DNA of 64,000 nucleotides from Nymphalis io (GCF_905147045.1 NC_065897.1:7393001-7457000); one strand, 5' to 3'; counted from the stretch's first letter, positions 52,401-61,480 are shown. Notes: generated from the sequence alone by a model not told the origin. Translations and numbers: made by a program.

Positions 52401-55400
52401 TAGTAAGAAATGAGCAAATATGTCGTGTGTTTTGATTTGACATGATGAAGATTTTGATCTGTTCTTATTTTAAAGATTAAAATATCAAAATGTTGTTTAT
52501 GTTTTAGTTAAATGAAATCTATTCCCTCATTATATGAATACGACAACGAAGAGTAGGATAAACCAATAAAACTAGTCTATTATGTAAAATATACAAACCG
52601 TTCTGAACATAGTCGGTATGCCAAAATAATCTTGGGGAGAATCAACCGCAACTGCGAAGGGCGCCGCGCATATGTTCCTTGAGGTTCTTAACGCCGCAAG
52701 TGACAGCGTAGCGGCCACCGTCGTTGACAACAGAGTCCTCGCGCTATCCCCGGTACACTCATTTAGGAGATTCCAAACCCCCCTCCAACCACTAACACAC
52801 GCGATAGCAGCCACACATGTGTAAATTCGCGATAGGACATAATAAGTCAATCTGCCCCTATCAGGCCGTAAGTACTTGCTGAACTGCGCTTGGAACACGC
52901 AGAAAAGCAAATCTAAGCCCAGACCGAAACCGGCGCACAACGCCGCACTACTTACGGGATCCTCTGTCAAAACATACAAATCCATGAGGGACCATGTTGA
53001 CTTCCAGTACGTAACGACGGCGGGTGCTACGACTACACTGGCGAAGAGTATGTCTGCGAACTCTAAGAGTGCGGTGTGCGCACGCGAACCACTCGTGAGA
53101 GTGTCGGCGAGCCCGGCAGTGCTTCCACGCATGTCTGAGGTACGAGTGCGCACAGCCACGGGTTTAGTACGACTACAGATTACTTGTATATAATTGCATT
53201 ATCATCGCGTCCCGCGCTCTGACGTATTGTTTGCTGGGACGTCTCCCTGTCGATTCCATACGACTTTCTTTGTGTTTGTTTGTATTTATACTTGAGATAG
53301 CAAGATAGTGGTGTTAGTATAGTTGCTATTTGCCCAAAGGAAATAATTTAGAGCTCTAAGTGCTGCGCATATTTAAAGTGAATTGCGCCTGTTACTGGTA
53401 CTCAACAACGAAACTTACGATGAGCCAAGAATCGACAAATTGATCGATTGATTTATTTTTACAAGTGGTTCGTATAACTTTGGCGTAGTAAAGTAGTCAT
53501 AAATTAATAATGTCTCAGGTCTAATTTAACTACAGTAGTAAATCGGTTGACCCTCACACTAATGTGCGTAATATACTCTGGCAAATCATGTCTCAAATAT
53601 CCGCTTCCTTGCTGGCCATTTGTTCGAACTTTTTCCTTGACCCTAACAAATATCATGTACTAAACTAAATAGGTAGCACATAGACCATAATTATGTCATA
53701 CATATTTTTAGAACTTATTTTGACGTAATACATAATTAATAATTGTAATGTAGTAAAAAAAATCTCCTTATTTTAGCACATCGACAGCGTTGTGATTCTA
53801 TTAAATGTCTTACTGTTGCTCTAAGGCATCCTGTCCTGAACCTCTCCTCAAAGGAGAGAGTTTGGAGCTTAGTCCGCTAAGCTACTACACTGTGCGATAA
53901 TTACACAGATGGAAGATTTTCATCCGACACACGCAGTTTTCATGTATCCATTCCAGGCCGAGCACGAGATGAATTATGCACACCAATTAAGCACATGTAA
54001 ACTCAGGTTTTGAACCTGCAATTTTCGGCAAAAAATCACGTGTTCTTTTTTATTTATTTTACGCAAAAGCAGTGGCACTAAATTGTGTATTTTAAATGAT
54101 GATACTATAAATAACTTTACTTAGTTTTGATGAGATTAAAAAAGCCGAGATGGCCCAGTGGTAAGAACGCGTGAATCTTAACCGATGATCGTGGGTTCAA
54201 ACCCGGGCAAGCACCACTGAATTTTCATGTGCTTAATTTGTGATTATAATTCATCTCGTGCTTTACGGTGAAGGAAAACATCGTGAGGAAACCTGCATGT
54301 GTCTAATTTCACTGAAATTCTGCCACATGTGAATTCTACCAACCCGCATTGGAGCAGCGTGGTGGAATAAGCTCCAAACCTTCTCATCAAAAAGAGGAGA
54401 GGAGGCCTTTAGCCCAGCAGTGGGACATTCACAGGCTGTTACGGTAGTTTTGATGAAGGAACCAGCTATTTGAGGAAGGCTTATACAAGCCTATGTCGGT
54501 TGTACATTGAATAGTAAATAAATATATAAAGTTGAATGAAGATTTTATTATTTAGTTTCTTAGTTATTCGTTTTATAGATTTAGACAAGCTTTAAAACAA
54601 TAATCACTTATAATTATTTTTGGAAGGCAGGCGAGCAAGTGGATATGACACAGGCACTGTAAAGTATATAAAACTTGTGCCTTTATTTATTACAATTGCT
54701 CACTTACATGAGTGGGTAGTCACAAAGTGCTATTACGATAATTTGATTTCTGGGTATAAAAACATGGCCATATATTCTTTATTACCAAAGTAATAGTAAA
54801 CAAATTTTTTTACCAAAAAATGTTTCGATTTTATACCTCATTCAAGTTTTTCAGAAAAAGATTTTGAATCATTTGTATAAGGCTGTACTATAAATTTATT
54901 ATTATTTTTTTACATAGAATTCATAAGTATTTTATATTTAAAAAAAATTGTAATTATAAAAAAGTTGCTTAAAATACAATATTTGTGTTAAAATGTATAA
55001 ATATGGAACTTTTTGTTTTTAAAGTTTTATTTAATGAATATGATATCAATTTAGGTCATTAATTTAGATAACTTACCTTACTTTGAAATCGTGTAGTAAA
55101 GATGTACGTGGCCTCTTTCCCATCCGTGACCAGAAAGTATGGTGAGGCTAAAATGTTACGGGAGGAGCGGATGCAAATGGTAGCCAGATAGAACAGTAGA
55201 GTAAGGGCTCCGATTAACACTGGTCTGTAGAGAAAATATAAATAAAAATATAATTAAATATAAATAAAATTTATTTTATCAATTATAAACAAATTGTTTT
55301 ACAAAACAATTGGGAAAATTCTGAGAAATATCTGACAACCTCAATAAAAAGAATATTAAGTTGAATGAAACATTTCTATGTTTAGTTATACTTAACAATA

Positions 55401-58400
55401 TTAAGTTTTTTGTAATTTTTCTTGGCAGAAAAAGTAATGGAATAACACTAAGAACATACAAATATATGCAAATATATTTGTACATTGCATACAAATATAT
55501 GTCATTCCCTAAAGTCATCTAGCAAATAATGATAAATATTTACCTATGACAATTATCTTTTTCAGGGAGAACATGAGCTACAAACATGTCTAAAAGTCCC
55601 CAGCCTCCTCTCCAGTGCATTATATTCGAGAGGATGAAAATGTAAGTGTAAACTTTGCTGACGAACCGCTCTCGAAGCCATCTTCCAGCTCTACCTTCAC
55701 CCCATGCGTTTTGTGAACGTGATAATAAGACTGATCTAAAAAAAATCATAAAGTTCTATATTGTAAAGTTTATCTGTAAATATAAATATTTATTTAAATA
55801 ATATTCTCTATATGTGTATTTGATGTAAATAAACTACAAAAAAATAAATGATCTTGATTTTTACATTTTATTGTTTTGAAAAATTGTCGTTACAATTTTG
55901 AGATAAATCTTTTTAATTTTATGTCCTTAGAACATAAGTTCTACAAATAATAATGTTAAATTTAAAAATTAATGAATTCAAACAAAATACCTAACTAGAG
56001 CGAAGCTGACGTGTATAATGATTCCCATCATGAATATCTGAGCGTGGGGAAACAAATGGGGGTGTAACTCCATTATACCCCACGTTCCTCGCCATACACT
56101 AACTACCTGCGGTGCTACGATGAATGATGAAAATATTGCGTCTCCTGAAATAAAAAAAGGGTTTTGATTTTCAGTTTCATATAATAGTGTATCAGATTTC
56201 AGTTTTTTAAAAGTTTGTCTGTATTAAGAATGATCCAAATTTGAAATAAATATGTAAGGCAAATTGTACTCAGAATGAAAGGAGGAAATGCGTAAATCTG
56301 GGTATTAATTTCTTTCGTTGTGAAATATGACCTTGCAGACAGAGACAAGTGTCGACATGCTTAATAAACGTCAAATAAAATACGGCTAAACTACGGTTCT
56401 TCTGCCACAGTACTTTCCGCCCTACAACAGGCTTAAAATTATTCCGTATTTAACTCTAGAAGTTAACAAGGTTCCCCGTCGACGGACGGACGCGTCAGTA
56501 ATGGCGCAAATATTCTTGGCTCTCATTTCAAATCATATGTTTGTATTATTGCATACAAACATATAATTTGAGGTATAGATGTACAAGATTTAAAGAAAAA
56601 GAAATGTTAAAACATTAATTTGATTATTATTATATTATATGATACAAAATAAAATGTTGGTAGTGGTGGTGGTTTTTTGGCCGTTTTTGCAGTTCACGAT
56701 TTAAACCACTTCCTTGTCTTTATGAACTTTGTATTTATTTCAATTTCTTAAATTCTATTAATATTAGAAATAGTTTTTAAAAGCCGTCTTCCAAGAACTT
56801 TTCGGTATCTCATCAATTCAGCAATTTATGTGAGGTTTTACGTCAGTTAAAGGTGACATAAATAGCTAAATTAAGCTTCTTACAACTTTCTGGGCTGTTT
56901 TCTGACAAGTTTCTGGCTCAGTGGTCCGGATATAAAATTAAAATACAACAATCTTTGGATTGATTTTTGGTCTCAGGGTTAATATACGGAATGCTCAACT
57001 GTTCCGGTCCCGACTGTCTAAGACGTTGCATACTCCAAAAAAATCATATATAAAATGATGAACTGGTCGAGTACATATTCCTACATGTACATAAATTTAA
57101 CAATTGGTAATCGGCCTGTCCTCTTTCAGTAAATACTGTAGTGGCAATAGTTTTTATTTCATTTACCGACCACTGTTCAGATCGTCTTATAATGATGTTC
57201 TACCACTTTTAAAACACGAGATCCATCAAAATACAGACATATATGTATACTGCTTACTTACCAAACACTCCTTGGAGACGTTAAATATTTTTGGCTTTCA
57301 CACCCTTTTTTTACAAAAAGAAAATAGTGCTACGAAATATGTTGTCTTTTCTATTACCAAAGTAATTACCTCTAAGTTCTGTGTAATTTAAACAAAGCTC
57401 AATTTCTAGAAATTTCGAAACATGCCTAGTATATTAAGTCGAGATGACACATGGGATAACAAAAGTGGATGTAAACAAAAATTGCAGGATTAAATCCTGT
57501 GAGTTTACACGTGCATGATTGCGCAAAAGTAAAATATCATTAGGAAACCTGCAAATATCAGATTTAATTCTTTAACATGTATATCCTCTAACCTTAAGTG
57601 GAAAAGCGTGGTGGAATAAGCTCTAAACTGTTTCGTTAGGAGGTCGAAAGTTTTTCTCGGGCTAGAGCCAGTGCGACATTTATAGGTTTTTACCGTTATA
57701 ACATTAGTTACATTATGTTGTTAAATGTAAATCAAACATTGAACTTACATGTTATTTACATAGGACATGTTTGTATTATGCACATGTGCATATATAAAAA
57801 AGCAATATAAATATTTTAAAATATATATAAAAAGATAAAGAGAGAAAGAGAATGTTCTGTATTTTTTATATTTATTTTGAAATTAACGTTGAAAAACAAA
57901 ACAACATACTCACTAACCCGCGATAATATTTTTAAATGAATATTTTTATCTAAAGTTATAAAATTGTGTAAGTATAGACTATTTGATTTGTCAATCCTAT
58001 CTTTATCTTTTTATTGACACCACATGTTACTTGTAATATTAAGTACAGTGCAAATAAATTTATAACGATAAAATGTAAATGAGGAAAACTATTTAAGCCA
58101 GACGATTAGATACGAGTATTCAATCTAAAAATGGAAACATAAACTAATACTTGTACTACAGTTTTCTATCTCCGAATTACAGTATCAAATGTTTATCAGT
58201 GAACAATGGTCAATTTGGTATAGAAAAAATAAAAATTGCTTCTATTTTCTATTTTAAAAATTGTTTGTATTATCACTGTCACCAGACTATCAGTGTACTT
58301 TTAAATGTAGGATATATTATATAAAACCTGTGAAAAAATAATATTTTTTTAAGTATTTGAAATTCCATTTCTTTTTTGAAGTCCTAAATCTATTTGAATT

Positions 58401-60529
58401 CTGAATCAAAATTAAATGCAAGGCAAAGTCAACAGTATACGTTATAAGTCCCTAACAGAGCTTGACTTGTGAACAATATAAATAGCATTGAAGCGTCAGC
58501 TTGTGATTTCAAAGTAACTGCCTCGTTTAATGTTAATTTGTCTTTTTTCCGAGCTAATCTTTGAAACGGTATATAACGGTATTATAAGATGTATTTCAAG
58601 GTTCCGTTAGTTTTTATTTCATCAAAACCGGTTTATATATCAATATAAAAGTTATAAGAACATACGTATTCTTATTGTTATAATAATATATGTTGCGATG
58701 CCCATAAATCTGTGGTGTGCTAAATACGTCAATCTCTGAACCGCGGTTTCCAGCTTTCCGGAGTAGAATGACCTTCTGCAGTATTAGGATTATCGTTTAG
58801 TTTAAATCTGCGTTGTCGTTCTTTTGTCGTCGTTTCGTATGATTGTTTTGAGTTTTTTCATTAATTTCGTTATTGCATTAGTAATAATAAATACTTTATG
58901 GCTTTAGGATGCAGTTATTAACTCGGTTGTAATATTGTTCCATTTTTATATTTCAGTTTTATAGATTATTACTTTTTACTTTTGGTTTACCTATGTCTTA
59001 GTTGTAGAGTTTAAAAGCCTGCATTAAATTGTTTAATTTTAAGCGTGTTTGGAGTTTTATTAAATTAGACTATTTATTTAATTAGGCCCATGAGCAAATG
59101 GGAATACTACACCTAATATAGTACATAAAGAGGAGTTTAGGCTGACGCAGGTGCTTACTGGACATTCGGTAAGTACCTGCATAGGATAGCGAGGCGCACC
59201 ACACTCTGGCGGAGTGTGCTGCATGGGGGCCCCAGAGGCATTCCCTGGCGGCGACAGTCAGCAGATCAATGCCATGCCGGACAGCGAGAGTTGTTGGATG
59301 GCAATGGTCTCCTTCTACGAGAGTGTTATGTCGCAGAAGGAGGCCGCGGATGACAGCGTGAGAAGAGTGCTTCCACTGATCCGATCCGCAGAAGAAGACG
59401 GGGGAGGAGGCTTCGTTGCTATACGCACCTTCTCGACCCGCCGTAAGAGCTGCTGGGGCTTTTTGTTCTCTGTAACTCGGGAACCCAACAAGGATAGGAG
59501 GCCCGCGTAGGCAGGCCAACCGTCGGGGCGTCACGTTAGTATGCACAAGCGATCCCGTGACGCACCCCAAAGAGACGACGAGGGTACCGCTGGTTTTTCA
59601 GTGGGTATTCAGGTGTCTTCAGCGTCGGCTAGTCCCACATACCCTCTACCTCATGTGAGGGAAACGCGTAATGAGTATAAATGTGAAAGATTGTTGTGAA
59701 AATTTTTTACTTCTTCAAGCTTTATCACAGTTAAAATATGACATAATTAACATATTTTAGCCTTTTTATCCTGTTTAACTAGATTTTTGATTATGACGCA
59801 GCCAAAGTTGCGAGTTAATCGCTAGTATTAAAAAAATATTACAATCTTTTCTGCGCAAACCATACATTCAGAAAAACAAAAGTTGAAAAATAGGTTAAAT
59901 TATTACGCCTTATGTAGAGAAGTAGCGGACAACGATTAGTTCCAATTTTCGCCACACGTATTTATCAGGGGCTTGTGTAGCATTTTTTGGGCAAAATTAT
60001 GACTAAAGAAAACTACAATAATTCTTAATTGAAAAAATTATAATTTACAAAATTAACTTGACTAACTTTTCTTCAGTTAATATTTTAAAATTATTTAACT
60101 TGGAGCATTCAAAGCAAAAATGTCACGTTTTGCAACTTGTCCAGTGTTCGGGGTTCATTGTAGCTGTCTTGCGGCATGTAGAATCACTTAATTACTTATT
60201 CAAGTTATTTATGTTTAATAAACGTCTTTAAAGTTTTAAAAGTATTAAAAAATAAAAGTATGTAGCAATTTTTGCGTGACGTACCACCATTTAAGAATTA
60301 ATTTAAATGCACGTCATGTTTAATAAGTTGTGTTTAATTAAATCTACACACATAAACTAGTGACGGGTGTATGACGAAGGTATTTGAAATTTAAATACAC
60401 ACCTGCTCCATAACAAATTTCCTTTCGATTGCATTCAATGATTTCTTCATCATGGGCTTCCTTCACTATCTTATTGATATTTACCGACGTCACCTCTGGC
60501 AAGAGTTCATCTGAAGCGCTCGGCTTCAT
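31538..60529 (-). CDS. fusl: Fuseless-type eight-pass membrane protein, seven-exon form
   Basis: Exons on the minus strand: 60529-60403, 56144-55991, 55735-55544, 55224-55077 (N-terminal half), then 37481-37329, 32410-32227 and 31818-31538 (shared half). The sum is 1239 nt, giving 412 aa. Fuseless is known in Drosophila as an eight-pass presynaptic protein needed for calcium-channel placement. Eight hydrophobic segments are visible, four in each half. The motif W-(R/K)-x-x-W recurs at 60-64, 135-139, 234-238 and 306-310, at the end of every odd-numbered segment. The N-terminus is acidic and the C-terminus is a charged tail after a KKRQK cluster. The ATG follows a splice acceptor (TTTTCAG|ATG) directly, so a non-coding 5' exon is likely further upstream. 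In exon 4 another donor, GTAAGG, lies four bases earlier, but only the later one keeps frame. Confidence 0.85.
33700..33780 (-). repeat. LINE-type tail with (AAT)n
   Basis: An (AAT)n run followed by AAAACTTTTTATTTCAGG, reading on the minus strand as CCTGAAATAAAAAGTTTT plus (ATT)n, a LINE 3'-end pattern. In the intron between the second and third shared fusl exons' upstream neighbour. Confidence 0.4.
34396..34665 (-). repeat. Family B retroposon, old copy
   Basis: Matches the family over nearly the whole length (CTGATGGTAAGTGGTCACCA, ATATTGGCATTGGAAGAAA, CTTTGGGAACTAAAATG, CCTACCCAGACGGGC) with many changes. Confidence 0.7.
35145..35395 (+). repeat. LINE 3' UTR-like repeat, probably RTE type
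   Basis: Contains CACTGGGCAAGCGTGTTGGTG, in which 20 bases or fewer match a pattern common in Lepidoptera, and near the end GAGAGGTCTATGTCCAGCAG, the usual 3' phrase of lepidopteran RTE-like elements. No coding part. Confidence 0.4.
35938..35979. repeat. Perfect 19-bp hairpin with TTCC loop
   Basis: Arms 35938-35956 and 35961-35979 are exact complements around TTCC, in the intron between the first two shared fusl exons. Confidence 0.95.
37733..38059 (-). mobile_element. Metulj-type SINE, full length, with target duplication
   Basis: Minus-strand copy from GCCGAGATGGCCCTGTGATA through the B-box-like GGGTTCAAACCCGGG to GACATTCACAGGCTGTTA. It is flanked by the 10-bp direct repeat ATTTTAACTC at 37733-37742 and 38050-38059. 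It starts about 250 bp upstream of the first shared fusl exon. A worn family B fragment precedes it at 37606-37690. Confidence 0.9.
38060..39860. other. fusl intron upstream of the shared half, part 1
   Basis: AT-rich, with a GC-richer island at about 39060-39180 (TACGGCGCGTG, GACGCCGACC, CTGCACCGACGC). I could not place the island as an exon or known repeat. Nothing else is seen. Confidence 0.35.
39865..40135 (-). repeat. Old SINE copy, second tRNA-derived family
   Basis: Reads on the minus strand with a B-box-like GGGTTCAAACCC near 40085 and the body phrases ACGTAAACTAACTTAACTC, TCTAATCGAATTGTG and CCTTTGCGTTTGCGC, a diverged match to the copy at 25222. Confidence 0.6.
40380..40682 (+). 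mobile_element. Family B retroposon, full-length copy
   Basis: Starts TACTGGTGGTAGGGCTTTGT and ends CGCCTTCCTATTCTATATT plus an A run. Just before it is a 24-bp tandem duplication of GAATATATATGATATTGTTA with following T (40331-40379). This is the reference copy for the family; no tRNA-like A or B box is seen. Confidence 0.85.
41490..41622 (+). repeat. Family B retroposon, old fragment
   Basis: Has TGTGTTCCGGTTGAAGGGTG, AGTGAGCCACTGG and GGTGGTGACCACTTACCAT with a large gap in between. Confidence 0.6.
41922..41994. repeat. Perfect 34-bp hairpin with 3-nt loop
   Basis: Arms 41923-41956 and 41960-41993 are exact complements around ATT. The longest perfect inverted repeat I found here. Confidence 0.97.
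42095..42424 (-). mobile_element. Two tandem Metulj-type SINE fragments, same orientation
   Basis: 42095-42189 is the end of a copy (AACAGCCTTTTAATGTCCCA to CCACGCTGCTCCAATGCG) stopped by an A run. 42226-42424 repeats the same part and goes on to the middle of the body. Both read on the minus strand. Confidence 0.85.
42425..44056. other. fusl intron downstream of N-terminal module 3
   Basis: Very AT-rich. No exon, repeat family or RNA gene could be recognised. Confidence 0.4.
44057..44581 (-). CDS. fusl: fusl alternative N-terminal module 3 (single exon, 175 codons)
   Basis: Starts at ATG in a good context (GCAAAAATGC) and reads MLGNSIIDMHS, then four hydrophobic segments. Motifs YWKATWVLIDLYIYPED and CRGMWNLHECF take the places of the two W-x-x-x-W motifs of the four-exon N-terminal half. 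It ends SPTFYKT|GTATGT, a donor in phase 0, at the residue homologous to the end of fusl exon 4 (RFQSK|). If unspliced, the reading goes on only 12 codons to a stop. It resembles module 2 (52599-53132) more than the four-exon half. No C-terminal half follows before the shared exons at 37481, so it is best read as an alternative first coding exon of fusl. A stand-alone four-pass protein is the other option. Confidence 0.8.
44582..44900 (-). promoter_or_regulatory. Possible own promoter of N-terminal module 3
   Basis: Module 3 begins with its own ATG and no in-phase acceptor that would take exon 1 of the four-exon form, so transcription should start upstream of 44581. The interval has a CpG-containing stretch (TATCGCGCTTTC near 44635) but no clear core motif. 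Confidence 0.3.
45307..45600 (-). mobile_element. Metulj-type SINE, full length
   Basis: Minus-strand copy with GGGTTCAAACCCGGG and AACCGTGATAGCCTAGTGG at its head (45597 side) and GACATTTACAGGCTGCTA at its end. Confidence 0.88.
45601..46870. other. fusl intron between modules 2 and 3, part 1
   Basis: AT-rich, with short TA runs near 46620-46650. Nothing else recognised. Confidence 0.35.
46876..46938 (-). repeat. Metulj-type SINE 3' fragment
   Basis: AACAGCCTGTGAATGTCCCA to CCTCTTTTTGAGAAG, about 60 bp, followed by T-rich DNA. Confidence 0.75.
47285..47500 (-). mobile_element. R1-like LINE 3' UTR fragment
   Basis: Shares AAAAACCAGCGGTTCCC, AACGAGGAGCGCCACGGG and GCATGCTACCG with 13285-13385. 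It adds a GC-rich part (CCAAGGCGCCGAGTGCGCCC) and ends near GGAAAAACGCGTTACGCG. No coding content. The ORFs that can be read through it are meaningless. Confidence 0.65.
48104..48480 (+). mobile_element. tRNA-derived SINE, second family, full length
   Basis: Head TTGGTCAAGTGGCTAGATG (A box) and GGTTCAATCCCAGG (B box), body CGGAGCCTGGAAGTTGG and TTCCGGTCATGTTGAATTGC, end GGTCCGGAGGATAATATT and (ATT)n. It parallels the copy at 25222 over its whole length. Confidence 0.9.
48481..51155. other. fusl intron between modules 2 and 3, part 2
   Basis: AT-rich. I looked for another copy of the C-terminal half of fusl on the minus strand (W-R-x-x-W codons) and found none. No repeat family was assigned. 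Confidence 0.4.
51163..51450 (-). mobile_element. Family B retroposon, near full length
   Basis: On the plus strand it reads TTTTTATAGTATAGGTAGGG, then ATGGGCCACCTGATGGTAAG, CCACCAACCTTGGGAACTAA and ATCACCAGTTT. The A-tail end is at 51163, so the element is on the minus strand. Confidence 0.85.
51688..51800 (-). repeat. SINE fragment, second tRNA-derived family
   Basis: ATTATAGTGCACAAGGGCG, CATAATCCGATGAGAGGACG, CGGCCAGAGTTCAAGC and CCGAGGCAC are the reverse of body blocks seen at 25380-25510. Confidence 0.65.
51926..51964. repeat. Near-perfect 17-bp hairpin, 5-nt loop
   Basis: Arms 51926-51942 and 51948-51964 differ at one position. Confidence 0.85.
52599..53132 (-). CDS. fusl: fusl alternative N-terminal module 2 (single exon, 178 codons)
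   Basis: Reads MRGSTAGLADTL, then ALLEFADILFASVVVAPAVV and three further hydrophobic segments. The motifs are YWKSTWSLMDLY and GWRGVWNLLNEC. The block LRTSRNICAAPFAV matches IRSSRNILASPYFLV of the four-exon N-terminal half, and SRIYTCVAAIACVSGWRG matches SKVYTYIFILSNIMHWRG. It ends IPTMFRT|GTTTGT in phase 0, homologous to the ends of the other two N-terminal halves. It is more GC-rich than anything around it. The ATG is preceded by CCTCAG|AC, an acceptor that would also fit the phase of fusl exon 1, so this module might be used either with its own promoter or as a cassette replacing exons 2-4. The reading is open to 53198 without an earlier ATG. Confidence 0.8.
53133..53300 (-). promoter_or_regulatory. 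Possible own promoter of N-terminal module 2
   Basis: GC-richer DNA directly upstream of module 2 (CATCGCGTCCCGCGCTCTGA near 53204), ending where the AT-rich background starts again. No core motif is certain. Confidence 0.3.
53795..54050 (-). repeat. Old Metulj-related SINE
   Basis: Strongly diverged, but GGAGCTTAGTCCG, ACACGCAGTTTTCATG, GCACGAGATGAATTATG and AATTAAGCACATG keep the order of the family. Confidence 0.65.
54123..54456 (+). mobile_element. Metulj-type SINE, full length, with target duplication
   Basis: From GCCGAGATGGCCCAGTGG at 54144 through GGGTTCAAACCCGGG to CACAGGCTGTTACGG. It is flanked by AGTTTTGATGA at 54123-54133 and 54446-54456. This is the cleanest copy in the window. 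Confidence 0.92.
54622..54740 (-). repeat. Family B retroposon, very old fragment
   Basis: GGAAGGCAGGCGAGCAAGTG, CTTGTGCC and ATGAGTGGGTAGT keep the order of family B; most of the middle is lost. Confidence 0.4.
55077..60529 (-). CDS. fusl: fusl N-terminal half, four-exon version (module 1)
   Basis: Exons 60529-60403 (42 codons, acidic, no membrane segment), 56144-55991, 55735-55544 and 55224-55077 give 207 residues with four membrane segments. Junction phases are 1, 2, 2 and 0. The membrane segments carry IVAPQVVSVWRGTWGIMEL and MHWRGGWGLLDMFV. Modules 2 and 3 encode the same four segments in one exon with none of these introns, which suggests that they arose by duplication with intron loss or from an older intronless form. 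Confidence 0.85.
57450..57700 (+). repeat. Old Metulj-related SINE
   Basis: Weak but ordered matches: GGAAACCTGCAAATATCAGA, AAAGCGTGGTGGAATAAGCT and TGCGACATTTATAGG. Confidence 0.55.
59100..59690 (+). pseudogene. R1-like LINE 3' fragment
   Basis: GC-rich island. It begins FRLTQVLTGH, then is disrupted before the zinc knuckle. It continues WMAMVSFYESVMSQKEAADD, matching MVSFCENVMSQKEASERQR of the element at 62676 and the SFCETVIVQKE phrase at 28110. The 3' UTR marker CGCTGGTTTTTCAGTGGGTA follows near 59590. Short readings on the opposite strand are shadows. Confidence 0.75.
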
Positions 60530-60690
60530 CTGAAAATATAACCATTTTTTGTTAGGTACTAGCATTTTAATTTAATTTTTCAAAAGGGTTCTCCTTTTCT
60601 AAAATCTAAATATTTATCTAAATAATTTTTAATTTAATTAAATTCATTTTATTATTAATTTCAAATGAATGAAACATAACTCAAATTTGT

Positions 60691-60724
60691 TCCATAACTC
60701 GTGTTATATAACAAATTTGAGTAA
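60691..60724. repeat. 13-bp inverted repeat
   Basis: ACTCAAATTTGTT and its exact complement AACAAATTTGAGT, separated by about 16-17 nt, upstream of fusl exon 1. Confidence 0.75.
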
Positions 60725-61082
60725 AAAATGTTATTATGTTATACTTTTATATAAAGTAATAAATATTATAATTTTAAATAGGCCGTTAATTACGAACACA
60801 GTAATCATTTTTCACGATTTACATATTATGTGAAGCTACCACCGCTTCGAGAAGAATCGGCAAGAATCTTCTCTTGTTTTATAACTAATTTACGTAATAT
60901 CAAATGTTGTACTGTTACTTTTACCTATCTGTTATTATAGTATGTATTACTATATATATTCTTAAGTAATTTATTACATGCGGCCTGGATTCGTATGTAT
61001 GCTTTTTATTACACGATAGTTTTTAAATACCCGAATAAATTTTAGATTTAGGTTTTCGTTAGAATATTTATATCACCTCGAA

Positions 61083-61281
61083 TTTACTGGTGGTAGGGCT
61101 TTGTGAAAGCTTGTCTGGGTAGGTACCCACTCATCATATATTCTACCGTAAAATAGCCGTATTGTTGTATTCCAGTTTGAATGGTGAGTGAGCCAGTGTA
61201 TTGTGTAATTACAGGCACAAGAGACATAACATCTTCATCAGTTCCCATGGCTGGTGGCGCATTAGCGAAGTAAGTTAACCA
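61083..61281 (+). mobile_element. Family B retroposon, 3'-truncated
   Basis: Starts TTACTGGTGGTAGGGCTTTG like the full copy at 40380, and stops after GGTGGCGCATTAGCGAAG, where the next SINE fragment begins. Confidence 0.75.
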
Positions 61282-61480
61282 AAACCCCAGAATTGGTCCT
61301 GCACCAGATCTCCATCCCTTCGTATCCGATTGTAATCCTATCAGATTATTAAGGAAATAGAGAATTCACCACTTGTGTTTGCCCGCACACCTGTGCTATA
61401 GTATATCCGATCCGTAATCGGCTAATCATCGAGATAAGCTGCCGTGATCGAATCTGTTCAGGATATTATAATAGATACCG
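61282..61480 (+). repeat. SINE fragment, second tRNA-derived family
   Basis: ATTGGTCCTGCACC, TATCCGATTGTAATCC, CACTTGTGTTTGCCCGCACA and GTATATCCGATCCGTAATCGG follow the order of the copy at 25222 with its head missing. It abuts the family B fragment. Confidence 0.65.

Larger units (their letters stand above)
56145..60402. other. fusl intron 1
   Basis: AT-rich. It contains an 18-bp near-perfect hairpin at 56529-56570 (one mismatch), an old SINE at 57450-57700 and an R1-like LINE fragment at 59100-59690. No further exon was recognised. Confidence 0.4.

Noticed and set aside
59082..59570. 162-codon minus-strand ORF at 59082-59570
   Set aside because: Antisense to the R1-like fragment (plus-strand VSFYESVMSQKEA). 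No recognisable domain.
60344..60565. Start of fusl at an upstream Met (60565) reading through to MKPSAS
   Set aside because: The stretch before 60529 is a pyrimidine-rich tract ending TTTTCAG, so it is read as intron. The ATG after the acceptor was preferred, though an unspliced start cannot be excluded.
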